Of a stretch of 64,000 nucleotides of DNA, positions 45,253-57,238 are shown one piece after another. The translations under genes and the position numbers were made by a program. How positions within the stretch are numbered: the first letter of the stretch is position 1; the number at the start of each line of letters is the position of its first letter. This DNA comes from Globodera rostochiensis (taxonomy: Eukaryota > Nematoda > Chromadorea > Rhabditida > Heteroderidae): contig JAEVLN010000008.1 in assembly GCA_018350325.1 (NCBI GenBank), positions 62,001 through 126,000 on the forward strand, written 5' to 3'. The notes below the pieces were generated by a model, which was not told the origin of the DNA, ran no database searches, and saw nothing but the letters and a program-made list of their open reading frames with translations.

Positions 45253-48200
45253 ATGCACGAATTCCATCCATACAATTCGGAGCTTCCACAGATCATCACC
45301 TCATTTAAAGGTGCGTTTTTAAAAACTTTTCTGAATCAATCGAAAGAAATTTTGAATTTATTGGCATCGTCAAACTAAAAAAATGAATCTAAAAGAAACT
45401 TTATTCTACCCAAAACCGAAGAAAAATGAATGAATGAACTCACAAATCCTTAAGGATTTTATGTTTCGGAAAAAGCCATGTCATCAAGAACATTGGCGGT
45501 GTAAATAAAAAATAAGTCGGAAGGAACATTTAATTGTTTTTTTTGCAGGTAACCAGAAATTGATCCTCGGGGGCTTTCGCTACAATATCCACCACGTCAA
45601 GGAGGGCGTGAAGACGTGGCGTTGCGTGTGCGCCAAGAAGTTGACCGGCACGCGCACCTGGTGCAAAGGTACGACGGCAGTGGGAATCGAAAAGTGTTGA
45701 AAAATGTTAATAAATAAATTTGGGGTTAAGCTAAAGAGTTTTTTTTTTGGATAGACATTTTGTTTGCCAAGCTTTGTGCAAAAAATTTGGAAATTGGTAC
45801 GTTTTATAGTAATCAAAGATTCTTGTACATATTTGAAGTGAGGCTAATTCAATTTCAGTTGTTTCTTATTTTTTTCCATTACAAAAGCCTTTTTTTTTTT
45901 GCAAACATTTTTCAAACGATTAATTTCGCTTTTTTCCTTATTTGCTATTCATGAAAAGTTTTTTTTTAAATTATTGCCTTTTTGCTGGCAACAAGTATAA
46001 TACATAATTATGTATAGAATACTTTAATATAAGTACATAATTATGTATAGAATACTTTAATATAAGTACATAATTATGTATAGAATTCTTTAATATAAGT
46101 ACATAATTATGTATAGAATACTTTAATATAAGTACATAATTGTGTATAGAATACTTTAATATAAGTACATAATTATGTATAGAATACTTTAATATAAGTA
46201 CATAATTATGTATAGAATACTTTAATATAAGTACATAATTATGTATAGAATTCTTTAATATAAGTACATAATTATGTATAGAATACTTTAATATAAGTAC
46301 ATAATTATGTATAGAATACTTTAATATAAGTACATAATTATGTATAGAATTCTTTAATATAAGTACATAATTATGTATAGAATTCTTTAATATAAGTACA
46401 TAATTATGTATAGAATACTTTAATATAAGTACATAATTGTGTATAGAATACTTTAATATAAGTACATAATTATGTATAGAATACTTTAATATAAGCACAT
46501 AATTATGTATAGAATACTTTAATATAAGTACATAATTATGTATAGAATTCTTTAATATAAGTACATAATTATGTATAGAATACTTTAATATAAGTACATA
46601 ATTGTGTATATAATACTTTAATATAAGTACATAATTATGTATAGAATACTTTAATATAAGTACATAATTATGTATAGAATACTTTAATATAAGTACATAA
46701 TTATGTATAGAATACTTTAATATAAGTACATAATTATGTATAGAATTCTTTAATATAAGTACATAATTATGTATAGAATACTTTAATATAAGTACATAAT
46801 TATGTATAGAATACTTTAATATAAGTACATAATTATGTATAGAATTCTTTAATATAAGTACATAATTATGTATAGAATACTTTAATATAAGTACATAATT
46901 ATGTATAGAATACTTTAATATAAGTACATAATTATGTATAGAATTCTTTAATATAAGTACATAATTATGTATAGAATACTTTAATATAAGTACATAATTA
47001 TGTATAGAATACTTTAATATAAGTACATAATTATGTATAGAATTCTTTAATATAAGTACATAATTATGTATAGAATTCTTTAATATAAGTACATAATTAT
47101 GTATAGGATACTTTAATATAAGTACATAATTGTGTATAGAATACTTTAATATAAGTACATAATTATGTATAGAATACTTTAATATAAGCACATAATTATG
47201 TATAGAATACTTTAATATAAGTACATAATTATGTATAGAATTCTTTAATATAAGTACATAATTATGTATAGGATACTTTAATATAAGTACATAATTGTGT
47301 ATAGAATACTTTAATATAAGTACATAATTATGTATAGAATACTTTAATATAAGTACATAATTATGTATAGAATTCTTTAATATAAGTACATAATTATGTA
47401 TAGAATTCTTTAATATAAGTACATAATTATGTATAGGATACTTTAATATAAGTACATAATTGTGTATAGAATACTTTAATATAAGTACATAATTATGTAT
47501 AGAATACTTTAATATAAGTACATAATTATGTATAGAATTCTTTAATATAAGTACATAATTATGTATAGAATTCTTTAATATAAGTACATAATTATGTAAT
47601 TTGTTTATTTATATTTTGCAGGCCGCGCCGAAACTTGGGACAGCGACAGCAAAGGCATTCCAAAGGGCGAGCACAACCATTCCACAGAGCACGAATTGGC
47701 CGAGTTGGAGTTTTTTAAGGTGAGAAAAAAAAATAGAAAAAATCTAAAATTTCTCGATTATTTTTTCACAAAAGTTTTAAAGAGAAGAGATAAATTGAAA
47801 ACGCAGCAATAAATTTTTATTTTCATCAGAGTCAAATGATTTTGGCCGCAATTTCGGAGCCAACCGCCGATTTAAGCGCGTTAATGGACGAGGCGGCCAA
47901 ATTTCTGAGCGAAGGCCTCAACTTTGGGAATCGGGAGACGATGAAGAAGTGCGTGTGAAAATTACATTTTCAACATTTTTTTTTCCAATTTAATATTCTT
48001 ATTTATTTGATTTGTTTAATTTTTAAAGGTCTTTACTCGTTGCGCGAAAGTCGGTGGAAAGTGGCGAATTTGCGCTGGGAAAGCATCGAGCAGTTTCGGT
48101 CGGGCAGCAGCGAACTTTGAGCAGTTCGGTCGGCGGCAAAAAGAAGGGCGGCGGAGGAACGGTGACGGCACCAAACAGCAGAACAACATCGACCCCACTC

Positions 48201-50154
48201 GACGCCATGTCAGCCCCGACGCAGAAGGGTACAGTACACAACAAAAGTGTGAGTGGTTTGTCCATTGTGGTGCCGTTGATTGATATATATAATATATATA
48301 TATATTATACACATGTACATGGTGATCATAAAGAGAGAGAGAGAGAGACCGCAAGTTTAGGTCAAATATTTATTTGGTCCTAATTGGGTTCAGCACCGAC
48401 CCCCCTCGGGGGGTCGGCGTCGAGGCTAATGAGGCAGAATTTTGTCGGGTCTGTGGATCGGGGCCAAACTCCTAAATGTGTGTGTGGATATTTCGCTATT
48501 GTGTGTTGTGCTATGTATATTTTTTTGTCATCATTTCGTTGTTTTAATTTGGTTTTTATTAACTTTTTTCAGCAGAACCCTGGCTCACCGCCACCGCGCC
48601 TCTCTGCCGCCGCAGCAGTGGCACTGGCAATGCCGTCCTCGTCCAAATTTCCTTCTTCGCCACTTAAACGGAGTGCCGTTTCCGATGTCGGCTCTTCCTT
48701 TGACACTTCTGCAGCGAGCTGTAGCAACACCAGTGGCTATGGCACCACTTCTTCGTCCGGCATTGCGGACGAGGACGCCGCGCACGGAGGCGCGGGCATC
48801 GGTTGGATGGATTTGTCGGGAGGAAGTTCTGCTGTCAACTTTGTGTTGCCGGAGCAGCTCAACCCAACAACCTTGGCGGCACTGAACGGAGGAACCGCCA
48901 ATATGTTTGGGGCTAATGGCCAACCTTCTTCCTCCGCTGACCAACAACAGTTGCTGGCTGCGGCGCTTTTCGCTGCTGCCATGCTGGGCAATCCTTCGGC
49001 AACACCAGCAACAACAATTGCAGCAACATTGTCCACAACGTTGTCGAGCAGTACCAGTACAATCGGTGATGTTCAGCACTTGCAACAACAACAGCAAACA
49101 GTCGGCGATATGATGATGTCAATAATGGCGACATCGAACAACAATAAGGCAACAAGACGGGTTTCGGCAAGGTCTTCTGCAACAACAGCAGCGACTACGG
49201 TAGGGCCGACAGCGGCCGGAATTGGAGCAGTTCAACTAGCACAACAGGGCCCATCATCAGCAATTGGTGCCGCAGTTGCACAACCCGGTAACAGCCAAAA
49301 CGTGGTGCTGAATGCGCGAAAGAAGACGGCACGCGTTAACGGCATTTTGAATAAGTGAGTTAGCATTTTTGAATAATGAATTTTGAAAGCTTCCCATCAA
49401 ATTTTTTAAACTTAAAAATTTTATAATCTTAATCATTTTTAGACTTTCGACTAAAGCAGCAGAGAAGAGCGTGTCACCGTCTCCGTCCTCCACCAATTCC
49501 GAGCCGTATTCAACAGCAAAATTCATGGAATCTATTGATCAAAACCACAGCATTATGCCAACTGTTCAGCACGAGAAACATTTGGTTACTGTAGCGACCC
49601 AAACGGGTCCGGTAGTGGCTGATACGATAGTCAATGGAGGAGACGAGCAGAACATGACGCGGAAGCGGAAGTCAGACGAAAACGCACCCTTTGGCCGGGA
49701 GCAGCAACAGAACGCCAACAATGAGGGGACTGAGAAGAGAAAGGTGCTCTCCTGAACTCGTATTTGTTAGATGGAAATTGTGTAGAATTTCGTTTCCTGG
49801 TTCTTCAAGCTTTTGGGGAATATCCGAATTTTTGATAATGTCCGAATTCCTTTCGGTTCAGTTTGGAGTTTTCTTAAATATTTTTTCTTTTAGGTGATCT
49901 GTTGCTGTTGCTGTGAAGAGAGTGAGCTGAACGGGTGGGAAATGCCGTTGGGGTGCAAGCGGCGGGTGCTGAAGACGGAGCAGAACGGCACGGCCAAGAC
50001 AATGCCATTGATGGAGCAGGAGGATATGGCGGAGCAGGAGAACGAGTCGGACGAAGATTTGTTCGGCATGGAGCGTGAGCTGAAGTTGGAGATCGCAGAG
50101 GAGGACGAAGAGCAGTCGCCGGAGGGGAGGGAGGGTGACAAAGGCTTGGTTTAA
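45253..50154 (+). CDS. FLYWCH zinc-finger DNA-binding protein, PEB-1-like
   Basis: Probable transcription factor. Exons: 45253-45310, 45549-45668, 47622-47719, 47830-47948, 48029-48248, 48573-49354, 49443-49743, 49894-50154; 652 aa, all phases close. A single FLYWCH finger lies at about residues 20-90: LILGGFRYNIHHVKEG, then TWRCVC, GTRTWCKGRAETW and GEHNHSTEHE give the C-C-H-H ligands. The conserved EAAKFLSEGLNFGNRETMKK and SLLVARKSV follow. The remaining ~450 residues are low-complexity Ala/Ser/Thr/Gln and acidic sequence with a basic stretch (TRKRKSDENA) and a CCCCC run, then an acidic C-terminus. The finger at the very N-terminus and the following helix recall C. elegans PEB-1, a pharyngeal regulator; that match is from memory. 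Intron 2 (1953 nt) is mostly satellite. Confidence 0.87.
46001..47599. repeat. 33-bp satellite array, about 48 units
   Basis: A nearly perfect tandem repeat of a 33-bp unit containing the palindrome TACATAATTATGTA and then TAGAATACTTTAATATAAG. Variants (GAATTC for GAATAC, GGATAC, ATTGTG, GCACAT) recur in a regular order, so units are grouped into higher-order blocks. It fills intron 2 of the FLYWCH gene. The 33-base period keeps a 406-codon frame open on the - strand, which is an artefact. Confidence 0.97.
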
Positions 50155-50606
50155 TTAGCGCCTTCGGAAACTGGTGGCAAATTTTTTTTCTAGTCTCGGG
50201 AAGCGCGTTGAGCATTTGCATTGTTCCGTCTGATTAGCCTTTTATGTACCCCAAAAGTTGGCGTTTTCTCTTAACATTTTATCTTACTTAAAATGTTCTT
50301 TACTCTCCCCATAAAAAGTGCCTTGCAATTACATTATGCCTAACTTATTGTTTTTACACATTTTTATGATAAAAAATTGTTAGAAAATTAATAGTCGTCT
50401 GTTAAAAAAAGCATCGGTTGATTTCTGAAGGTTTTAAACCATATGAAATTCATAAACGGAATTCGAAAATATTCCCCTATCAATCGACCTTTAATCACAT
50501 CGTTAACACTGCTCTAACGGATTAGCAATCCGATTTGAGCTAAAATTTTGCTATAATAAACGTTCTGTTTACGCCGCAAAAATTAAAACGATTGACAGAA
50601 ACAATG
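50155..50606. other. Tail-to-tail intergenic region
   Basis: Separates the 3' ends of the FLYWCH gene (+) and the FKBP gene (-). AT-rich, nothing else seen. Confidence 0.55.
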
Positions 50607-52443
50607 TCACAGTTCGTCCTTGTCAAATTTGGGCAACAGTTTTGGCCCATTTCGGACCATCCGGTCCGCCGAGTCCAACTCTTCCGCTGTCACAATGCCG
50701 TCGTTGTTGAAATCCAAGACCCAGGCCAAGCCCGGGTCCCGCTTTCTGCCTGTTACGGAAGTATTTCGACCGATTTCCGCCGACTTCTCCCGGAATGTCG
50801 TCATTGCAGCCAAATCCCTGCGAAAAACTCGCCGAAATTCTTCCAATTCCACTTTTCCGTCTCCATTCACATCAAAATACCTGCAAATTTGGAATGAATT
50901 TACTTAGTCAACATTAAATTTAAACATTTTTTTAAAGAAAATTCTACTATTAATTTTTTGAAGGTAATATATGAGTTTGAACTTGTAATTCGATTTGTTA
51001 AGATTTTGAAACCCTAACTTTAAGGGTTTTAAGTAAAACGATCTATTTGGCCCTTTCTGACTTCTGGGGAAGAATCTTCGCAATTAATTAATCGCAATCG
51101 CTAATGATTTTTAGGCTTTGCCTACAAATTTTGACCTTAAAGCCTAATCTCTGAGAATTATGGATGCTCAAAACCCACAAATTCTCGAATGATTGTGTCT
51201 TTAGACTCACTTCACATAATATCGGACGGCCAGTCCCGTGTCGATGTCCTGATTTGGCAATCGTTTGCCGAATTCGCGTCGCATTTTGTCACCGAACTTG
51301 GCCAGTTCCGCCCCGGTTAGCCGTCCGTCATTGTTCATGTCCATCCAGTCGAATTGGCCCTCCGCCCGCCAGGGCTCCACCCGAACCATTTCCACATCAA
51401 AACGCAGCCAATGCTCGTCGTTCGGAATGTGCTTCCAAACTGAAAGATGCATTCGAATCACTTTAATATTGAGTAAAAAATGTGGTAATTATTTCTAAAT
51501 TGTCTCTTAAATTAAATTTGCATTCTTTTAATTTAAAAGTTACAAGTTGACATTTTATTGGAATACATAATACCTAATTAATTATTTATTCCGAGATCAT
51601 AAAATTCATTAGTGCCCGCTTATTTAAAATAATAGGTAAATTCAATTTGTTACCCAAAAAAGTGTCGTTTAATTGAAAATAATTTCCATTTTATGAAATT
51701 CCTTTACCTTTGCTCTTCGCCTTTCTGCTCAGTCGATAAGGCACCTCAATTTGGCGCAGTTCACCGGCGCACATGCCCTTCATGCCCTTGTCCAGACCGG
51801 GCATAACCATGCCGACGCCGAGCTGAATGCGAACGCCGTCCTTCGGCTCGCGTCCGTACGTTTGATCAAACTTTTTGCCGGTCTCCAAAAAGCCTTTTGT
51901 GTGATAAAATCGGATAATTTCCCATGGAGCACAGTTCCGTTTTCAGATCCCCCCCCCCCACCTTTGTAATGAAACGTAATAAAGTCCATCCTCCGTGCCT
52001 TTCTCGCGCAATCTACAGGAATCCACGTCTTTCTCACCTTACAAATTAGGTTTAATTTGAATAGCATTTAAAACATTTTGTTGATTGAAAAATTGCGATT
52101 TTTTTAAAATAAAAAAAGCATAAAAAACTCGCTTTTATGTCCAAGGGGCCTCCATTGGCCGCCTCTTCCAATTCACGAATTTGTGCCGCACTCATCGGCT
52201 TCCCCTCTCCGCGCACTTCGATCACCGGAATGGCATCCTCCGGCCGCCTCCTGGCCATTTCGTCCCCATCGCCCAAGGACAAAATTGAGTCAGAATCGCC
52301 CAAAGCGAAGGCTTAAAAATAAGGGGAAAAAATGACCGAACATAAAAATTGAAAATTTAAATTAATTTAACAATATTTAAAATCAATTCTTTTGGCTCAC
52401 CTTTATAAGATAATAAAAAGAGGGGCAAATAATGCAAAAACAT
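50607..52443 (-). CDS. ER FKBP prolyl isomerase with EF-hands, KDEL end
   Basis: Peptidyl-prolyl cis-trans isomerase of the secretory pathway, with an FKBP7/FKBP14-like architecture; such proteins help fold collagen and other matrix proteins. Exons: 52443-52401, 52311-52133, 52037-51962, 51893-51708, 51439-51211, 50880-50607; 328 aa, all phases close. Order: signal peptide (MFLHYLPLFLLSYKAFA), acidic linker, FKBP domain (RKARRMDFITFHYKGFLETG, FDQTYGREPKDGVRIQLGVG, MPGLDKGMKGMCAGELRQIE), then Ca-binding loops DMNNDGRLTGAE, DVNGDGKVELEE and DFNNDGIVTAEE, and C-terminal KDEL for ER retention. FKBP sites differ in part from FKBP12, so activity may be reduced. The intron 52132-52038 is a GC-AG intron (AAA then GCGAGT). 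Confidence 0.9.
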
Positions 52444-52691
52444 TGGCACATAAAATTTTTGTATTATTTATATAAATTTTAAAATCTTTACAACAAAAAT
52501 TTTGTTTCAAATAAACAATTTGTCTGTGCTGTGTTTGGGTGCAGCAGCTCTTCTTTTGTATGTCAGCAGAGCGAATAAATGTGTGAGATGGTGAATTTTG
52601 GAAGGACATTGACCTCGAGCGGAAGTGAATCCCCCAAATATATCGATTTGGATTCAGCAAAATTGCCCCCAGGGAGCAAAATGTTCAAAAA

Positions 52692-52855
52692 AAAACGTTT
52701 TTTATTTATTCTTCTTAATTTTCCTTTTTTATATTCCATAAATCCATCCAAATTTATTCTTTTTTCACGTTCAAAATAAAACGTTTTTTATTTATTCTTC
52801 TTAATTTTCTTTTTTATATTCCATAAATCCATCCAAATTTATTCTTTTTTTCACA
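52692..52855. repeat. Two-copy 86-bp tandem duplication
   Basis: Two units starting AACGTTTTTTATTTATTC and ending near TTATTCTTTTTTCAC differ by a few single-base indels in homopolymers. Confidence 0.85.
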
Positions 52856-52916
52856 TGTACATAATTAAACCCATAACTTTTTCCACTAAAAAAATAAAAC
52901 TCCCAATTTTTAAACT

Positions 52917-52985
52917 AGGGTAGGACATAAAACCGGGATTTTGGTACCCGGTTTTCGGTTAATCGGGGTTTTTTTGATCAGACCC
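52917..52985. mobile_element. Fragment related to the 32866 MITE
   Basis: Starts TAGGGTAGGACATAAAACCG and continues with ACCGGGATTTTGG and CCCGGTTTTCGG words, similar to the end and core of the 230-bp element at 32866. No matching right end is found. Confidence 0.45.
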
Positions 52986-53258
52986 TGTTTGTTTTGAATG
53001 GCAAAATTAAATAAACTCTCGTTGAAACGGATGGCACCCAACTGGCGGCTACCTTATTAGCAAAACCTCCAAAATGGTTCATTAAAAAAGATAATTTATA
53101 ATTTATAAAACATCAAAATTTATTTTGAACACAAAAATAAAATTGAAATAAAAATGATCGATAAAATACGACCAGTGTGTTTTTAGATAAATGGAAATCG
53201 CTCGTCCTTGTTTTTTGTTCATCCAGTTGCCCTAAGCACAAAAACATTTATCCACGGA

Positions 53259-53865
53259 TCAGCACAGTATGCCTCCGACGATCAACAACAGTGCAATTGG
53301 GATACTGTAGCGCAGGAGGGACGACATCGCTCCGGGGGACAGTGCCGAGTTGCATCCGTCCCCGTAGCAGCAACAGAATGTGCTGGCAGTGTTGTTGACG
53401 CACACGGCAACTGTGCTCATCGCTTGCTGCGGCTGTTGTTGTTGTTGTTGTTGTTGTTGTTGCTGTTGCTGCTGCTGCTGCTGCTGCTGGTTATTGGCCA
53501 CCTTGAGTAATGTCAAAAATTATCGTTAAAGAGATTTTATCGGGTCGCCCTTTGATCTGTTCGGCATTGAGTCCAGCTGCTCTTCGTTTGCGCACCTGGC
53601 TTTGTGTAGTTTGGACTGTGCAATTGGTGGCCTGGCATGAGCGGGTCACCTGCCCGCTGTTGTAGTCGACCGCTTTGATGCAGGAGAGGGCCACGATCGG
53701 GCATTGGGTGGCCGAGCCGCTCAACGGCACGCTAAGGTTGGCCAAGCCTTGGTAGCAGCTGAGCCCATCCGACGACGGAGCAGCGGCGAACAACAGCAGC
53801 AGGAACAAAACAAAATGGGGAATTTGCCGACGGAGAACGACCACACGGCCCTGGTACGGCGCCAT
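53259..53865 (-). CDS. Ly6/uPAR-like GPI protein with polyglutamine insert
   Basis: Predicted secreted, GPI-anchored small three-finger-type protein; role not known. Exons: 53865-53596 and 53501-53259; 170 aa, phase 0 junction. A signal peptide (HFVLFLLLLFAAAPSSDG) precedes a mature region starting LSCYQGL. Cysteines follow in Ly6-like order (CPIVALSC, CQATNC, CVNN) and end with CCCYGDGCNSA, the family's CC-x-x-D-x-CN type closing motif. A hydrophobic tail (SIPIALLLIVGGILC) without a cytoplasmic extension suits GPI attachment. Exon 2 begins with about 19 consecutive Gln, encoded by mixed CAA and CAG, placed between cysteines in what should be an exposed loop. Confidence 0.8.
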
Positions 53866-54742
53866 AATTTTATTGATGAGGACAAAAAGACGGCAATTTC
53901 AGTGCGAATGAGAAAATTTGGCAAATTTATTGCTGTAAAATGCCTAAAATTACTGTGCATTAAGAAATTCACAGCGCTTTAAATTTTTGTCTGGTAGGAA
54001 ACTTTTTTATTTTTCATGTTTTTACGTCATCAACAAATGGATAGGTACACAAAAATCTAAAATTTATGAATTTTTTTAAACCCAAGGCATTTTTTGGCAA
54101 ATTCTTCCATTAATCTTGGGCAAATGAAGAGAATGGCACAGTTCTAGAAGTCCTTGGGCAATGAATTAATGCCGTCACCCAATAAATCTCCCCGGAGGCG
54201 AGAAAGTGGGTGTTTTGGCACCATTTCATTGTCAGCAGGTGGAATGTCACGGCATCTTCCCAAGAATAGCACGTCGGGGGGCAACTTGTTCATGTGAAAG
54301 GGCCAATTAGCGCTATGGCAACCAATGAAACCGGTAAATAATTACAAAAAGAGTTCAACGGCGCCCAATTGGTGCCATCTGAAAATAGCATGATGGGGAG
54401 AAAATTGCACGCTTGTTGGAAAATTGAATTCTGTTTAGGCACAATGTGTTCACTCTTTACTGCACACGCGAACACAAAATACAAACTATTTTTTCAACTC
54501 TATTTTTTAAAATAAATTTAAAAGCATTTATCCGTTGATGCTTTTAAAATTGAAAATAAAAAACAAATTTAGTGCCGTTTGCGCGTCGGGATATTTTGTT
54601 TTCGATCTTTGCTCCGATCATTACAAATGTGGCTCCGATTCACTGTTTAAAACGCGCACAAAAACTGTATACGATCTATCCATTTATGTTCATACAAAAC
54701 CATTTAATAAATGGTAAATTCGCGACGATAAATTTTTTGGTT
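53866..54742. other. Intergenic, upstream of Ly6-like gene
   Basis: Presumed promoter of the Ly6-like gene and 3' flank of the Ala/Pro-rich gene. No coding signal. Confidence 0.5.
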
Positions 54743-55445
54743 TTATGAACAATTTCTGCCCTCAGCATATGGCGGCACTTTCGCAAGGCGGCGCTTCCGT
54801 GCCATGGCATGCGCCTTTGCCATCGCTTTTCTCGGATAACCGCCGCACATTGCGGGAGGCATCCGCAACAACGGGGCGGCCGGGAGGGCCACAGCCGGCG
54901 AATAGGTCGGCAAAAAGCCGGGAAACGCGGCTGCCGGCGCGTAGGCGGGCAAAGCGGCGGCGGCTGTCAGACCGGGAAAAGCGGCGGCTGGCATTATCCC
55001 TGAACATTGAAAAAACGGGAACCCCAAGGATTAGCTTAATTTTAATAATAATAATACTATTTGAAGACAAAATAATAATTCATAAAAAACCGGGGAAAGC
55101 CGCTGCGGGTGCAAATGCGGGGACAGCTGCAGACGGCATAAAGCCCGCGGGGGAGCGCAGCAAGGGCGGTGGAGGCGGGGGAGCAGCCAAAACGGGCTAA
55201 ACGGAACAAAAAGTGATAGGATTCTTAAAGAAAATTCAGAATATTGCGCTTCTTTTAAATATTCGAAAATAAGAAAAACATTGGTTTTTAAATCTTTAAA
55301 TTTTGACCAAACGTGCAACCGGTGCGCATCCGATCGGAAATGCCGGAGGCGATGCCATTATGGCGGGTATCGGAGGCGGCAGTGGCACGGGAGGGGGGCC
55401 TGCGGGCGCTGAAGCAAAGTATCGGCCGGGCGGAAGACAGTCGTA
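54743..55445 (-). CDS. Ala/Pro-rich protein, 5' end unresolved
   Basis: Function not recognised. Three phase-linked exons: 55445-55320, 55196-55091, 54999-54743, giving 162 residues. The middle is built from imperfect repeats of about 9-12 residues such as PAAAFPGL, LPAYAPAAAFPG and PTYSPAVALP. The start is Pro-rich (PPPVPLPPPIPAI). The end is a basic tail, AMAKAHAMARKRRLAKVPP then YAEGRNCS. The first exon shown begins after an acceptor (ACCTGCAG), so at least one upstream exon with the start is missing; a donor-like CAG/GTGATAA on the - strand near 55608 may belong to it. Repeats of this style occur in secreted and cuticle-associated nematode proteins, but no signal peptide is seen. Confidence 0.6.
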
Positions 55446-56340
55446 CTGCAGGTGGGGTGGGGGGCGGTGAAAATCAAAATATTTAATTTTTGAAATTCAA
55501 TCGATACCATAAATTGTGAACTGACGGAGTTCAACCAGAGAAGCAGAAAAGAACTAAACTATTCACAGTGTATATACTAATCTGTTTTTTTTTTGTTAAT
55601 TATCACCTGCATTCGATTTGTTCAAAACGTTTAAATTTATTTTCACATTAAATAAATAAATAAATAAAATTATTTATTTTAAACTTGCCTAAACGTACAA
55701 AGCAGCGTCCGTTCCATTTTTACAACAATAATAAATGGGCTTTGTCAGATGGAATATTTTTATTATAAATGATAAAGTATGTAAATAAAGTAATTATTTA
55801 TTTGTTGGGCTAGAACTGCTCAAAAAATGTGTGTAATTGCACAACTAAAAAAAATTATGGAGATGGGCCAGTACATCGTCATTTACACTTGTCTGTCCGT
55901 CCGTCGGTGACAATTGTCCCCGTCACAAAAGTCGTTGATCTATCCGGAAGACAAACAAAAAAAGCAATTCCGGAACGACACAAAACACAATTCCGGAAGT
56001 GATTTGAAGTGGCTGGAAGTGGTCGGACGGATGGGCATGGCGCGGACGCGACAGACAGACAAAGCATACGACAAAACGACAAAAAATGTTTTTGTTATTA
56101 TTTTGAATTTAACGCATCTTCACTTAAAAAATTAAATAAAAATGTTTGACACTTCAAAGCCAACGGCCCAAAAGCGGCAAAACAGCGAACTCGCGTGCTT
56201 TGGTAGCATTTAATCGCTGTAAAATGTACTGTAGGGGGAAGATGCCAATGGAAGTCTAATTCAAATTTTACTTTTTATTACAACGATCTTTTTAAATATT
56301 TATTTATTTTTTAATGAAAAGATCAATTTTCATGGTGGCA

Positions 56341-56486
56341 CGACTTTTCGTCAATAGACCGTTCGTCAACGACTTTTCGTCAATGGACTTTTCGTCAATG
56401 GACTCTTCGTCAACGACTTTTCGTCAATAGACTGTTCGTCAACGACTTTTCGTCATTGGACTATTCGTCAACGACATTTCGTCAAT
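56341..56486. repeat. Short tandem repeat of TTTTCGTCAA(T/C)GAC
   Basis: About ten units of roughly 15 bp, each with TTCGTCAA followed by TAGAC, TGGAC or CGAC. Confidence 0.85.
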
Positions 56487-56674
56487 AAGGAAGAATTTTT
56501 AAAAAACAACAAATTTTAATTAAATTTAAGACAACAAGAATTTTTCAAGTCTAGGAGTATTCGGGGGATAGGCCGATTCGGACCTACATTACGATCAATT
56601 TTGACCCCCGGGCCCCAATTTGAAGGTTTTTTAAAATTTCAAATTTTTTAAAGAAATCAATGTTAGCCTTCAAA

Positions 56675-56734
56675 AACACGCTCATAATCATCTGAAAGAA
56701 CGATAAACACGCTCATAATCATCTGAAAGAACGA
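56675..56734. repeat. Two-copy 30-bp tandem duplication
   Basis: Two exact copies of a unit beginning AACACGCTCATAATCATCTG. Confidence 0.85.
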
Positions 56735-57238
56735 TTCTATATTATACCTTTGTTGTAATTTTACCTTTTAAATAATTTTGAGGCCTTTGTTGCATTTTTA
56801 AATTTTTTTCAAAAAATCATAGATGTTAAAATCATAATCAGATGATGTCACATGATGAATTGTTGTCATATTCGTGATCAGCGACTCGATAACCTCCGAG
56901 GACTACTTTTCATCCCTTTGAATTCTTTAATTGTGGCTGATAACTGTGAACGATCGAATAAAACCAATGACAATGAATGCTCCCTTTAATTGGATCATTT
57001 CGGTGAATCGTCCTCCAAGTCCGGTTGGCTCGACGACTGTCTTAAAATGCAAAAATTACAGTATTTTTGTTTTTTTTTGACATATTTTATTTAGATTTAT
57101 TTTTTGGGTAGATAAGGAAGTAGTCCAATCAGTTGGAGGGTTTAACTCCCTCCCTCGCGGTCCTGTACCTGGGGGGCCCGGGGGACCCCTAAGGGGTTGC
57201 GGGGAAAGGTAGACCGGGCGAGGTCCGTTTCTTTTAAA

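Larger units (their letters stand above)
52444..53258. other. Intergenic, upstream of FKBP gene
   Basis: Presumed FKBP promoter and 3' flank of the Ly6-like gene. Contains an 86-bp two-copy duplication and a fragment of an ACCGGGATT-type element. Confidence 0.5.
55446..57238. other. Intergenic with short tandem repeats
   Basis: AT-rich. Contains a TAAA run near 55650-55668, a TTCGTCAA repeat at 56341-56486 and a 30-bp duplication at 56675-56734. The 5' exon of the Ala/Pro-rich gene may lie near 55600-55720. The rest is 3' flank of the glutamate receptor. Confidence 0.45.

Noticed and set aside
45971..47191. 406-codon open frame on the - strand with an 11-residue repeat
   Set aside because: It exists only because the 33-bp satellite unit is a multiple of three and lacks stops in that frame. 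It lies in an intron of a real gene on the other strand.
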